Shown: piece by piece, positions 34,826-45,569 of the stretch
Position numbering within the stretch: the first letter of the stretch is position 1
Layout: every line of letters starts with the position of its first letter
NCBI GenBank assembly: GCA_030248225.1
Contig: JASANE010003537.1
Span: 27,473 to 91,472, forward strand
Origin: Trileptium ribeirensis
Lineage: Eukaryota; Nematoda; Enoplea; Enoplida; Thoracostomopsidae
DNA: 64,000 nt
Reading direction: 5' to 3'
Translations under genes and position numbers: made by a program
Notes under the pieces: generated by a model
Database searches by the model: none
The model's input: only the letters and a program-made list of their open reading frames with translations
What the model was told of the DNA's origin: nothing

Positions 34826-35348
34826 CTGAAAATTCAAACACAATAATTATTATATAATTATTCATCCTACAACACTAAAACGAGAATATAAAATTGTTGA
34901 GACGCTAATATTCAACAATCCAACAATAACTGTACTGGTGACAAGCATAAATGCGATAAAACTAAGCACACAAATAATAATGATGATACAGTATGAGGTG
35001 CATTTCGAGCGTTTGGCTCACTCGAGATTTCGACACTATTTTAGCACAAATATCGCATCGCGAGCGAGCTACAGTCTTTTATGGCGAGTACTGTACGACT
35101 TCGCTGCACGGCATTAGCTCAACCAAAGCCAGTCAATTATTGAGAAAAGTAGAACGATCATCTAAAGGTTCATACAGGAGTGACTGCGGCTGGTCTGCGC
35201 TCAATTATTACAGGGGCGTAGACAAGGGGTATGTCCCTTCAATCCGTGACTCCGAGTAGTAGAAACACTTAAGCTACAGACAACGGTCATTCGTATCAGG
35301 TCCCTCACAATTACCAGGTGCCCCCAAACGTTATTGCTGGTTACGCTA

Positions 35349-35465
35349 CAGTCACGGCTAAAAATAAGTGCAAAATAATCGATCGAAATTTCGATCAATT
35401 TCGATTAAAAGAAATTTCTATCGATTTCGATGATTTTCGATTGCACTTATTTCTGGCCGCGACTG
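35349..35465. mobile_element. Tc1/mariner-like MITE, 117 bp
   Basis: Terminal inverted repeats: left CAGTCACGGCTAAAAATAAG then TGCAA; right, reverse complemented, CAGTCGCGGCCAGAAATAAG then TGCAA. The left flank is TA; the right flank is CA followed by TAA, so the TA duplication is perfect only on the left. The centre is a run of ATCGAAATTTCGAT-like palindromes. The CAGT start and TA target fit the Tc1/mariner superfamily. Confidence 0.85.
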
Positions 35466-36219
35466 CATAAAGGACCATTATTGCGATTTTCCAAAATGAG
35501 AGGTCTTGCGCCCACTTTAAAGCGACGTGATAACAATATTATTCCAGCAATGTATAAGTGGAAACTCTACAACCATTTCTATCACATACAGGCAGAACGA
35601 TGAACCTATATTTTTAATCCTCGAATAACCAAAAAGAAAAATATATTTAAGATTAATGAATCCCAACACTGCGAAGAAAATATATAGAGCATCACTATTC
35701 CACTTTGTAGGCCCCTGGAGCTTGCCGCGTTTGATGCACACCACTAAATATAATCGTTTTTATCCCACTGAAAAACACCGACTACATATATATAATATTC
35801 TAGCCATTTGCGTGCAATTCAAATCAAAATTGACAAAATTTGACTGTTTTTGTCGGACTTGGCCGATATATGCAATATCGCTATCGGTTTTTTGAAAGAT
35901 CAAAAATACAGATACCGATATCACAAACAGTAGAAAAAGATTTGAAACTAACTAGAACAAGTTAGAAAAAATTCTAAACGGGAATTGGAAAAAGGAACCC
36001 CGTAAACTACAACTTTGTTAAATTATTTTCAGGTTGTTATAAACAGAAAAACGCTTTTTCAATCATAATAATACTCTGCATTATTTCACTCACTAAAATA
36101 TCAAAAACTAGCAAAACACTGAACCCCTTCGGGTATAAATTGTTCAAAGTATTCGTTCATGCCCCTTATTTCAATCACTAAAATATCGAAAACAAGCAAA
36201 ACACTAAACACCAGCAAAC

Positions 36220-37140
36220 CTAACAAAGTCACCAGAGTGCCCAATTTGACCAACTATGCTTTTTATCGGATCTAAATTGTACTTTGGGTGAGCCAGCTAC
36301 GAAAACTGCAATTTTTGGGCCCCAAAGCTCGATTAGCCCAATTTTAGGGCTACATAAAGGCAACTTGTTGCTAGAAAAAGTGCTTATAAAGTCTCTATAG
36401 CACTCAATTTGATCAGATTTACTTTTTAGCTAACCCAAAAAAGCACTTTGGGCGAGCCAGGTACCAAAAATCAAAGTTTTGGGTCCACAAATGCTCGATT
36501 AGCCCAATGTAGATAGGTACTGGAATTGGTGCTCATAAAGTCACCAGAGTTCCCAATTAGATGAAGTTTGCTTTCTGACAGACCTAAGTCGCATTTTAGG
36601 CGAGGCAGTTGCAAAAATCAAATTGTTTGGGCCCCAGAAACACGATTAGGCCAATTCTAAGGGTATATATAGGTAGGTACGTACTGGAAATAGTGCTTAC
36701 AAAGTCACTAGAGGGCATAATATGATCAAGTTTGCTTTGGAACGGACCTAAATCGCACTTTTTGCGAGCCATACAAAAATCGGATTCCAGAAACACGATT
36801 AGGTCAATTTTAGGGGTATACGCAAATAGCTAAGCACTGAAAATAGTTTTACAAAATCAGCAGGGTGCCTATTTGATCAAGTTTCCTTCAGAACGCATCT
36901 AAATCGCACTTTTTGCGAGCCGTATATATACAAAAAATCTAATTATTGTCAAGTTTGATTTTTAATGGACCTACATCCTCACCTTGGGCGAGCCAGATAC
37001 CATCGGTCGAATTTTTGGAGCTTCGGATAAGTCATTAACCAGATTTCAGGGGTATAAAAAGACCATATGCAGTCAAACTGGTGTTCACAAAGTCACTAGA
37101 GTACCCAGCTTGATCAAGTTTACTTTTGCCGTACCTAAAA
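36220..37140 (+). repeat. Satellite-like tandem array, about 6-7 diverged units of 150-165 bp
   Basis: Unit starts share AAAGTCACxAGAGtxCCCA and then TTTGATCAAGTTTxCTTT; they lie near 36226, 36390, 36538, 36702, 36856 and 37089, with a partial unit at about 36945. Each unit also has CACTTTxxGCGAGCCA and GATTAGxCCAATTTTAGGG. Divergence between units is considerable, so the array is old. It sits inside GST intron 1. Confidence 0.85.
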
Positions 37141-37449
37141 CCACGAAATTAGATTTGAAAACAAAGAAGTAATTTTGGAGAATTTCATGTATCGTAAGAG
37201 GTCCTAAGGGGCGTGCCATAGAGCCACCGGAACGCAACAGGATGCCAGCGTTGAGGAATTTGGATAAAATGCAGTTGAAAGGCAACCATATAGCACGTCT
37301 GTGCCAAAAAATTGGGTCTAAATACCTAAATCTGGCCCAATTCATAAATCGCAACCACCTAGCTAGGAATGTTGGACTTTTTAGGTAATTACGTATCCAA
37401 ATTGCACAAGACACAATAGACTTCTAGGGCGTCCCCAATTTAGGGGAGA

Positions 37450-38140
37450 TAGTGCTCTGATACTGCATAGTGCTGCAAGGTCCCTATCACAGCTGCCTCA
37501 GTATCCTGACACTCCTCAATTCTTCTGCGACCATCTCTATGTGTCGGATCCATACAACCAGCTCCTCAAGCCCGCCATTGCTGTACTTTATTCATTGCCG
37601 GAGCAGAGCTTTCGCCTTTACCTCACCTCACACTATAATTAAGGCTTGCGATATCGTGACCCTATCGCCAGGTCTCTCAGGGTCACCAGGCTTTGACCGA
37701 CAGCACACCGAAATGTAACAGACCCGGAAAGTTTGCTGACTACACCGCAGGGATCGCTACAGGCAATGTCTGCCAGTCGTTGACTTTGATTGGTTCGTGC
37801 AACGCTAAAGCAAGCGCTGATAGCTATTCATTCCATGCCGGGAAACGTTTTCATCGCGATTGGTCGCCCACAGAACTGTTTAAGCCATAACTGGAGACTT
37901 TTTCAGGTATCTTGTCACCAACAAAATCCGTTATAAGCAGCGCCTAAGGCTCCTGCGTATCGCACATGCTAACATCTTGCCACCAAGACATTTCGCTGGC
38001 ATTCTATACAAACTCATAAGCTGCACAGCTTAAGGACCATCAGCGTGTCCAATTGGCAACACAGACTCCTAGTTTTTAGCCGGAGCAACCATGTATTCTC
38101 ACCTGCTGGGCAACGAGGTACCGCGCGCAGCGCCGAGATA
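37450..38140 (+). other. Unassigned GC-richer relic with short open stretches
   Basis: Composition differs from its surroundings, and several frames stay open for 40-80 codons with coding-like bias, for example LLRIAHANILPPRHFAGILY near 37950-38010. No family recognised and no continuous frame; perhaps a decayed mobile-element protein. Confidence 0.3.
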
Positions 38141-38940
38141 TCACCTTGAGTGAACGCAAGACAACAGCCCAAAATAGCACTTATATATTTTACAATACAT
38201 ATTGTACACTACAACATATAAGTGTATACGTTAATATATTTATTTACACATGTATCGGCATTCTAATATCGGTATTTTGCAATATCGGCCAACCTCTAGT
38301 TTTTATTCAAAAACTTAGCGGTTTCATGACGCTGCAAACTCAAACAAAGTTAACGACATACTCAATATGAATTTGAAACAATGAAACCAGCGTGGGTAAC
38401 ATATTAATTATCAACTGCAAAACAGAAACCCATTGTCCTTGAATAAGCAAAAAACTTACTTTATGAGTTTTTTAATTTTCCTTGTTTGCGATATTTGATA
38501 AACATTAGTCATAGTTCTTAATCGATTATCCTGATAAAAAATGAGAGTATTTCTCAGTGTTCTCAATTTTTCAATACGAAGCCTCTGGCAAAGATATTTC
38601 AATAGTGTGAAATATTCTGTATTGCTGTGATCAGCAAACAAAGTAATGCGCAATGTGCCTTTCTAAAAAGGTATGGCTGAATTCGGCTTGTAGCCTCTTA
38701 AAATAAAGGTTCATCGATGATATACATCCCTTCCAATATATGTGGACTGTACATTATCTAATCACGAAAATTACTTATTGTTGGTAGACGCATGAAGGGA
38801 AAAACGGGAGTACTGCCACCTGGAATGAAAATAATTAAAACTACATCGGCATCATCAAACAAATAACGAATATATATACTGCATGTTTACCCAGTTGTCT
38901 AGAATACAGATAAATGTATATGTATATACAATACACATAC

Positions 38941-39073
38941 TTTCTTTCATCAATGACCACGGTTCGTGTGTAACATGTACATCTTCAAAAGGAACTTCTT
39001 TGTAGTGAAATATATACCGGATCGATTCACCGCGCCCTCGAACCGGAAAGTAGTACAGTTTGTATTCAGGCAT
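38941..39073 (-). CDS. Sigma-class glutathione S-transferase, exon 1 (start codon exon)
   Basis: Encodes residues 1-44 plus one base of codon 45, starting at ATG 39073 and ending at the donor GTATGT (38940). The N-terminal thioredoxin-like half of a sigma-class GST is clear: catalytic Tyr8 in YKLYYF, Arg14 in VRGRGES, Trp39 and Lys43 in EPWSLMKE, all at exactly the positions of the glutathione site in hematopoietic prostaglandin D synthase. Joined in phase 1 to 34825-34733 the reading continues into the QLPVLEVDG block without loss. The start is fixed because the family begins with MP-x-Y-K-L. Family members conjugate glutathione or isomerise prostaglandin H2 in the cytosol; some are lens crystallins in cephalopods. 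No mutation is seen in these two exons, so the gene may be live. The frame past 38940 is intron. Confidence 0.93.
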
Positions 39074-40500
39074 TATGCTACATACAATATAACGTATAAC
39101 AATGTTAACACAACGGAATTCTTAAATTTTTTAATCGACGTATCTATAGATATTGGTCCATGCAAGAAACCTGCACTTACACAGCAACCCGTAAACAAAC
39201 TGAGACTTTCTGAAAACTTACATTGTTCTGATACAAATGTGGAAATTCACGAATCACAACTTTTCATGACAAATTACATTTCTCGCCACAATTAAATGTC
39301 GCCTTACGGGCCAGCAGCGAGCGAAGAAAATACAAACTATAAAATTTCAAAATAAAGTTCTATTTTTGCCACGAGCAAGTTGCGAGAATTGTAGGTTTAC
39401 AGAGCCATTACTGGGCAAATTCTGTTGTTTTTATTGTACTGCTTATGAATATAGTGTCTACGCGATAATTCTGAAAAAGGAACCACTGGCTGTTACGTCT
39501 TAAAAACGAAGTTTTTCTAGTATTTAAATTTTGTCGAAGAATGGTTTTAGATGTGGCCGGCTTTAATAAATTTAAACGGCGCAGTTGGTTAGAAATAAGT
39601 TTTTGATGAAATTCTATTGTAAACAAAAATAATTTTTTCACTGTCAACAATGTCCTTTGTTAATTCTGTCACTAATACAGCAAATAAGCAAAAACAAAGG
39701 ACCATTGCAAAATGCAGTACGTATATAATTCACTAATTTGTTAAAATACGAATTCATGTTCAAAGAGTAGAATAATTTATGATCAGAAATTTTTCTAGTA
39801 TGTCGAAAGAAATTTTTGATCTTCTTTTGATCATTCAAAGTAGCTTGAAAAAGCTATTATAACGTAAAATATTGAGGATAATCCATGTCGATTGTCCTAG
39901 TCCGATATTAGCATATCACAAACGGTGTTGTAGGCTTACATATGGAAGAGAATAACTACAAAAAATCCAGTATAACAATATCTAAACAAAAAGCTGCAAA
40001 GTTTGCATTGCTATGCTTTTTGCACAGAAATAGAAATTACGGTTCCCGCAATTGTTGTGTAGGGTAAGTTTTTCCGGAATCGAAGTTCCGATATAAAGTC
40101 TTTTAAACACCCACATGTTGTATTATGTGATGTTTTTAAGTTTGGAATCGATTGGCTAGCAAACTCAACCATAGTTGCAATACTATGTATTCTCCGCGCT
40201 TTGTATCAAGTAAGATTTTTTCAGTCTGTGTTCGCTCATGTGCTTTTGATTAGCTGTTTTATGTTCTAAGCCGCCATTTCTCAATCTACATGTACTACTG
40301 ATATCGCGCTAGCGCTACTGGTGAAGGTTCATCTATAGCTGTCGCCTGTAATAAGCCTTGTTTTGATGTGTACGCAACCATAAAATCTCTGGAACCCCAA
40401 AGCTATATAACGCTTGTCTGACATGAGAGAGGAAAACTACATATTCTGCGTGTCACACAACTTACAATTGCTCATCTGAAAGCGATACAGGTGGACTCGG
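39074..40500. other. Upstream flank of the GST gene; noncoding
   Basis: The GST 5' UTR and promoter should lie in the first part, but no TATA box or initiator can be assigned with confidence. The rest is AT-rich and unassigned. Confidence 0.4.
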
Positions 40501-40519
40501 TTATTTAAAAACTACTTGA

Positions 40520-40880
40520 CGTCTGGCAGCCAGCCGGGGTCGGTGGAGCAAGTAGTATTCTTGAGGAGACCGGGCGAGTAAAGGGCGATGAGTCGATTAC
40601 CCCATCGAGCGCCCAGTCGATCCCAAGTACTATTCTTGGCCAGCCGTCCGGGGGCCTCGAATCTCTAGTATGGGCAGCCGTCCGGGGCTTGTTCGATTTA
40701 AGAAACTTCAACTGTACAGTAGTCTGGCAGCCGTCCGGGGTCGGCTTGTTTAACATAACGGGCACTATTAGCGTAAATTTAAGGCTTAGGTTAGGGTAAT
40801 CAAATACTCGCACGGTGCGTCAGCCAGCCGGGGGCGCGTTGTGTCAACCTACAAGAGCTTTAATAAAGCAATAAATAACC
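40520..40880 (+). repeat. CAGCCGTCCGGGG module cluster (LTR-like unit B, 5' part)
   Basis: CAGCC(G/A)(T/G)CCGGGG-type modules occur near 40526, 40641, 40674, 40727 and 40821. The stretch 40727-40880 aligns with 17909-18060: module, AACATAACGGGCAC/ATAATGGGCACG, TTAGCGTAA, GGTAATxAAATA, second module, CAACCTACAAGAGCTTTAAT/CAACTCACAAGAGCGTTAAT. This ties units A and B to one family. Confidence 0.75.
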
Positions 40881-43800
40881 TAAACCTTAACCACTATCGC
40901 TCAGCCATACTTGTTAAGCAGTAGCCGTTATAACCTAAGGTTAAGAACTTAGGCCCAAGTCTAGGAAGCCATAACTTTAACTTAAACCAAAAGGTAATAA
41001 AATCGAAATAAGCAAATAGAAGCTGAAACGAGTGGCCAAGTATTGCTTAATAATCGAAGTGTCAGATAGTGCAAGAGTGACCGGCGCAGGCTAACGTGAG
41101 CAAAACATACGGTACTATAGAATAGTGCCGCGGCTTTTCATACGAGTACTAAGAATAATACGGCGATTCTGATACGGTTATCTAAATAGTGCCGCTGTCA
41201 ACTTTTGGGCAGGTCCAACCTTGTATTTCTTCTCTCCAAAAAACTACGCTTCGGTAGTGTTGACTTTACCCCTAAAAATTACAAGGAATTAAAATTTAGA
41301 AATATTCAATATTCTAAAATAAACTACAAGATTAATTCCATCTTCAAATCTTTCCTAAAGGGGTTGGTGGTTATGCCTCCCAAGCGGAATTGGACGCGGC
41401 CACACCTTGGGTAACCACCCCATTTTACTCTTATTTCGGGAATTATTACCTCCTAAACAAGGACCGGAATTCAAATTTATAAATTCCCTTATTTTTGTTT
41501 CAATAACTCATTTCTCCCTGGGTTATTATTAATTCCTTCCGGTGGGTTGTATCATATTTCGTCCCCAGTAGGGTAACACCCATCCTCACTCGTGTGAACC
41601 CCTTACTTACCCCTATCTGGTGATACATTACCTCTATACCCTGACACTATACTCAATTTTACCCAAAAATCAACTTTTTCACTTTGTTGGTAAAATTATA
41701 AATATATTAGGGTTTCATCAACTATGAACAAATTCTATCCTAAGGTGGGACCACATTTCATCTTTTCCCTGGGTTAAGAACACCCTAATCGTCCAGTAAT
41801 CCTATTTTTCTTGACCTTTGGTGTCCCCTAATTGCTACCATTTTTCCGCAAATTCAAATACTTCGACATTTAACCTTCTTCAACGTTACATAACTTCTTA
41901 AACCTCTAAATTATTCCATGGGGTTTTAACTAACCATTCCCAGTTGGATATATACCTAATTTCTAGGGAATACCCCTAAACTAACCTTTTTACAACCCTA
42001 CAAGTGTTTATAATTTTCCTAAAATTTCATGAATATTACTATTAAATAATATTTATTTTCTAAATAAATTCCTTTAGCTACCATTTTACTGCGGTGTAAA
42101 CAGTTGGCTTTTTGGGAGAATGTGCGTATGCGCCAACAGCATTATGGCAGTTAGAGTGTGTTGTTCGACGACATTACGATATACTTGCTGTTATGTATTA
42201 ATACATTATGTGTGGGTTTTTTTCTTTTGCCTTCTTTCTTAGTTGTTCTTGTAGTAGGTTGGGTATTTGAATGTTTTTGTTTTTAGTATTGATTACTAAT
42301 TTGTAGGTGCGGTTAGTTGGTATTATCTTTATTAATACTAGTATTCTGTCAGGCGGGTTTGTGTGTTAGATTTTGACTAGTCAATAGTGCGAACGACGTT
42401 CTGTCTAATTTTCTTGGTTTCAATTTTACGCATTGTTCTACTTTCGTTCGCAAGGTCATCCCGATACACCGACACCCCTGCATAGGCCTTCATAAAGTTG
42501 GTATATGTATATATACACCAACCTCCCAACGTGTACGTGTATATAATATATATAGGTTTAAACCTATAACCGAATCCGCAGTGACCATACATGAGATTGT
42601 ACCTGTTCTTTGCATTCCTGCCGAGGAGGTGGGAACTATCAGGCAAAGTATGACCTGATATAGGGTTAAGGCAGACCAGAGAAAGAGGGCAGCCCATCTC
42701 CTAAACGGGAACCTCTGGGTGAGATTGGTCTTTACCCCTTTCCGGAACCGTTTTACCACCCGTTGGTACTAGGCCGTCTTCCATGGGCTGCTCTATCGTC
42801 GAAGGCTGCATTGTTGTCAGTATGCTCAAGGGTGGGACATAATCACCGGAATTATGTCTTCGCGCGAGCCTCGCCTAGGGGTTACCCAGCATGCAGGCCG
42901 GGGAAATTTTACGCTTAGGGGGCTTGGCGGTTACGGTCCAACACCCACGTTCTATTTAGGAGCATCCTGTGTCACTAGTCTAGTCCTTTACACTAACACT
43001 TAAACTTTGTTTGATTTTTCAGGCTTACGAATTTCATGATTTTCTTAGGTTGTTACGAGTTATGATTTAGATACTTTTAATGCACGCTTAAAGTTAACAC
43101 TTTCGCCTAAAAACCCCATAAAGATATAAAAATTGTTATAAGTTTACAAAATTCGCTTGTGTCGTAGGCTAGTCCTAGCGCTATGCCAATACTTTTGTTA
43201 ACCGTTAATTATTATATTTCTAGTGCCTAAAGCTAGATATTGTTAAGTTTTTTTGTACAATTTATCTTGCAATACTAACATTGTTACTTATCTTGTTCAT
43301 GAATTTTCAATTTAACAACGGGTATTAAAATTTTTTCAGCGGAACTCGTATTGTTGAGCCAATTCGAGCGTTTTCCTAGGTACTTCGTTGTTTTGTACAT
43401 TCACCTAACGGTGCTGGTCACCTATCGAGAGACACTTATTCTTCCTTATGCTCGCAGTGACCTAACCCTAGGATGTTATTGTTCTATTTTAGGCGATCTG
43501 TACATAGCAATAGATTTAGCGCTCTGGTGCAATTTTTCTTCATCCTATGCTAATATTCTATATGAAACAGGTAATATGTTTTATTCATTGATCAATACTT
43601 GAATGGTATCAAAACGTTACAGAGTGTATCGTTGTGCAACGTACAAACTTCGCCCCAACGCCTGAAAGTGCCTCTTTAGCTCCATATCCTGTCTTAACTC
43701 GGGCCGCGTTACTGACTTAAGACGGAGCATGGATGCCTTCAGAGCTAATGCAGCTCACTTTCCCCTTTTAATTGATGGATTATGAATAAGAGCTGACAGT

Positions 43801-43950
43801 AAAGGCAACGTTTTCTAATTACTGTTCTTCAAAAATTTACATAAAAATTTCGGTTAATAAAGGCTACTGACTGTTACTCGAACACTTTTTGATAATGACA
43901 TTTTTAAATAAATATTTCGATATTAAAATTAGTTCTTTACATTTGCTAGT
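40881..43950 (+). other. Interior of LTR-like region B; no gene
   Basis: 41400-42070 is strongly G-poor on the plus strand, 42190-42370 is C-poor and T/G-rich, and 42560-42960 is a balanced, GC-richer block with many short self-complementary words. No RT, integrase or protease motif was found in any frame. The 83-codon frame at 43351-43602 has no family match. Confidence 0.4.
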
Positions 43951-43959
43951 ACGTTTCGA

Positions 43960-44640
43960 TGCAAATCTAAATTAAGCTGTTCACGGGCCTACTCGGGCAC
44001 TCTGTGGCAATATAATATTTTGAAAATATTTTCGGAAGAAGTTTACCAAAAAATCCTAATCTGAGTTTTGTGCTAGCCTACACGGGCACGGCAGATACTC
44101 TAAAAATTCTATGTAAAATCTCACGACACATTATCACAATACTACAGACTCGCCACTCGAGCTCGCTGTAGATTAAGGATGGTTTCCCACTCCCTAGTTG
44201 CCATTTATAAAACTATAACACTTATTTCCATTTTCAGTTAAATAAACTTCATATAAAGTTTTCACTGGCGACTTCACATTTTTAAAATACAAATTTTATA
44301 CAGCGCGTCAATTTACCAAAATCTATTTTTCCTAAAATTTATTTTCCACTCAATCTAATACCATGGCTCGTTATGCGAACTCGCCAAGGTATATAAAAAT
44401 AAGCGTTGAGGGCATGATTACTCGAACTCGCCAACGCTGACCAACTTTCTTGAGTTCAGTTCCAAATTTAATTAGACCTATTCCTTAGGATTTGCCAATA
44501 TCAAAATTCATTACCCAGGGCTCGTCTCTTGACTCGCCAGGGTATAATTGTTAGTAGCACGAATACTCGATTACGCTACTTGAATTTTACTTTGTATCAA
44601 ATAAATTATTTCAAGTTCGCTCTGGCTGAAGGGTGCCGGG
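43960..44640 (+). repeat. Short-motif cluster ACTCGCCA / CTCGGGCAC
   Basis: CTACTCGGGCAC, CTACACGGGCAC, GACTCGCCACTCGAGC, GAACTCGCCAAGGTAT, GAACTCGCCAACGCTG and GACTCGCCAGGGTAT recur every 50-120 bases in AT-rich DNA; CTCGAACTCGCTC follows near 45020. The layout (GC word in AT background, repeated) is like the CAGCCGTCCGG modules upstream. Confidence 0.6.
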
Positions 44641-45164
44641 TGCACAAAAACAAGCCAAGCTAAATTTTACACTTTGGTTTAGGTCAACTCACCTTTTCTT
44701 GAATTACCCCACACTTTTGCATTCCCCAATACTTCAAACTGTATAGTACATAAGTTGCAACTGACATTCCACTGGAATTGCTTAGGCACTTGTTTAAAGT
44801 AACTTAATCCCTACACACGGCCAACTCAATTTATTTTATGAACGGTGTTATGATCCAGCCACAACCTTGATATTCCTGCCCGGGACAATGACATGTCTAC
44901 CACTGGGAACTCGCGCAACTTCCATACAGTGACAAAGGGTATCTCCGACCGCTGGTAGACCGGTCCATCCCCTTGGTGGCTACTACCCCTTATCCTTGAC
45001 TTTATTTCTATTATGGGTAATTCTCGAACTCGCTCTGTATCTCCACCCCTTTCCCTTTGGCCACCATTGGAGATGTCGGTTACGTTTTGGTAAGAAACGT
45101 GCCGCGGAGAAGGCCGATAAGCTCGCAGCCGCAAGTGATCTACGGTGACAGTCTTCCTTTTATA

Positions 45165-45480
45165 TTTTATCACTTTGTAATAAACATTCTATATACGTGT
45201 CTGTTGCCCAATTGTCTAAAACTCGAGGAATCAGAGCCGAGCAAAGATCACGCCACACGCAAAACATAGGGCACTAGTATCGCTCATGAAGACGCGCGCG
45301 TTATAAATCGTCCCACCGGCATTCTACTGGCCACACCTCGGACCACACAATCCTTTGGTGATGAATCCCCTTTTATAACCACACAATCCCCTTTTATAAC
45401 CGATAGCAGCCAAAGGAAAAATCCCTTACTAACCCCTACCCCTCTTGATACCATAAAATATAACAGACGGCCTAGTAGGC
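45165..45480 (+). mobile_element. LTR-like unit B, 3' end and start of internal region
   Basis: AATAAACATTC (about 45178) is followed about 50 bases later by GGAATCAGAGC (about 45228), then ATCACGCC, CCGGCATTCTACTGGCCACA, GGTGATGAATCCCC and ATAACCGATAGC, the same order as 18490-18700. The block CCACACAATCC...TTTTATAA is duplicated inside. The internal coding region is missing; a non-LTR element follows instead. Confidence 0.6.
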
Positions 45481-45569
45481 CCCAAATGACTAAATGAGAG
45501 CTTGCTAATAGTAGCTATGTAAGTCAGGTTGCATAGATCCTACATCGAACCGTATGCTCAGGTCCAAAC

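Larger units (their letters stand above)
34826..38940 (-). other. GST intron 1 (4.1 kb)
   Basis: Bounded by GTATGT at 38940 and TTCAG at 34826, phase 1. Contents: a mariner-like MITE (35349-35465), a duplicated TCACTAAAATATC word (36089 and 36175), a satellite-like array (36220-37140) and an unassigned repeat relic (37450-38140). No other exon recognised. Confidence 0.85.

Noticed and set aside
36220..37140. CRISPR array
   Set aside because: Units are 150-165 bases, diverged throughout and lack the short exact repeat plus unique spacer design; the context is an animal intron.
38855..38940. Extension of GST exon 1 to the stop codon at 38855
   Set aside because: After GTATGT the reading becomes an AT-rich, low-quality translation, while the joined exon 2 restores the family sequence exactly; it is intron.
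40881..45164. Retroelement pol gene inside LTR-like region B
   Set aside because: No RT, RNase H, integrase or protease motif appears in any frame; the next RT, at 45.7 kb, is of non-LTR type.
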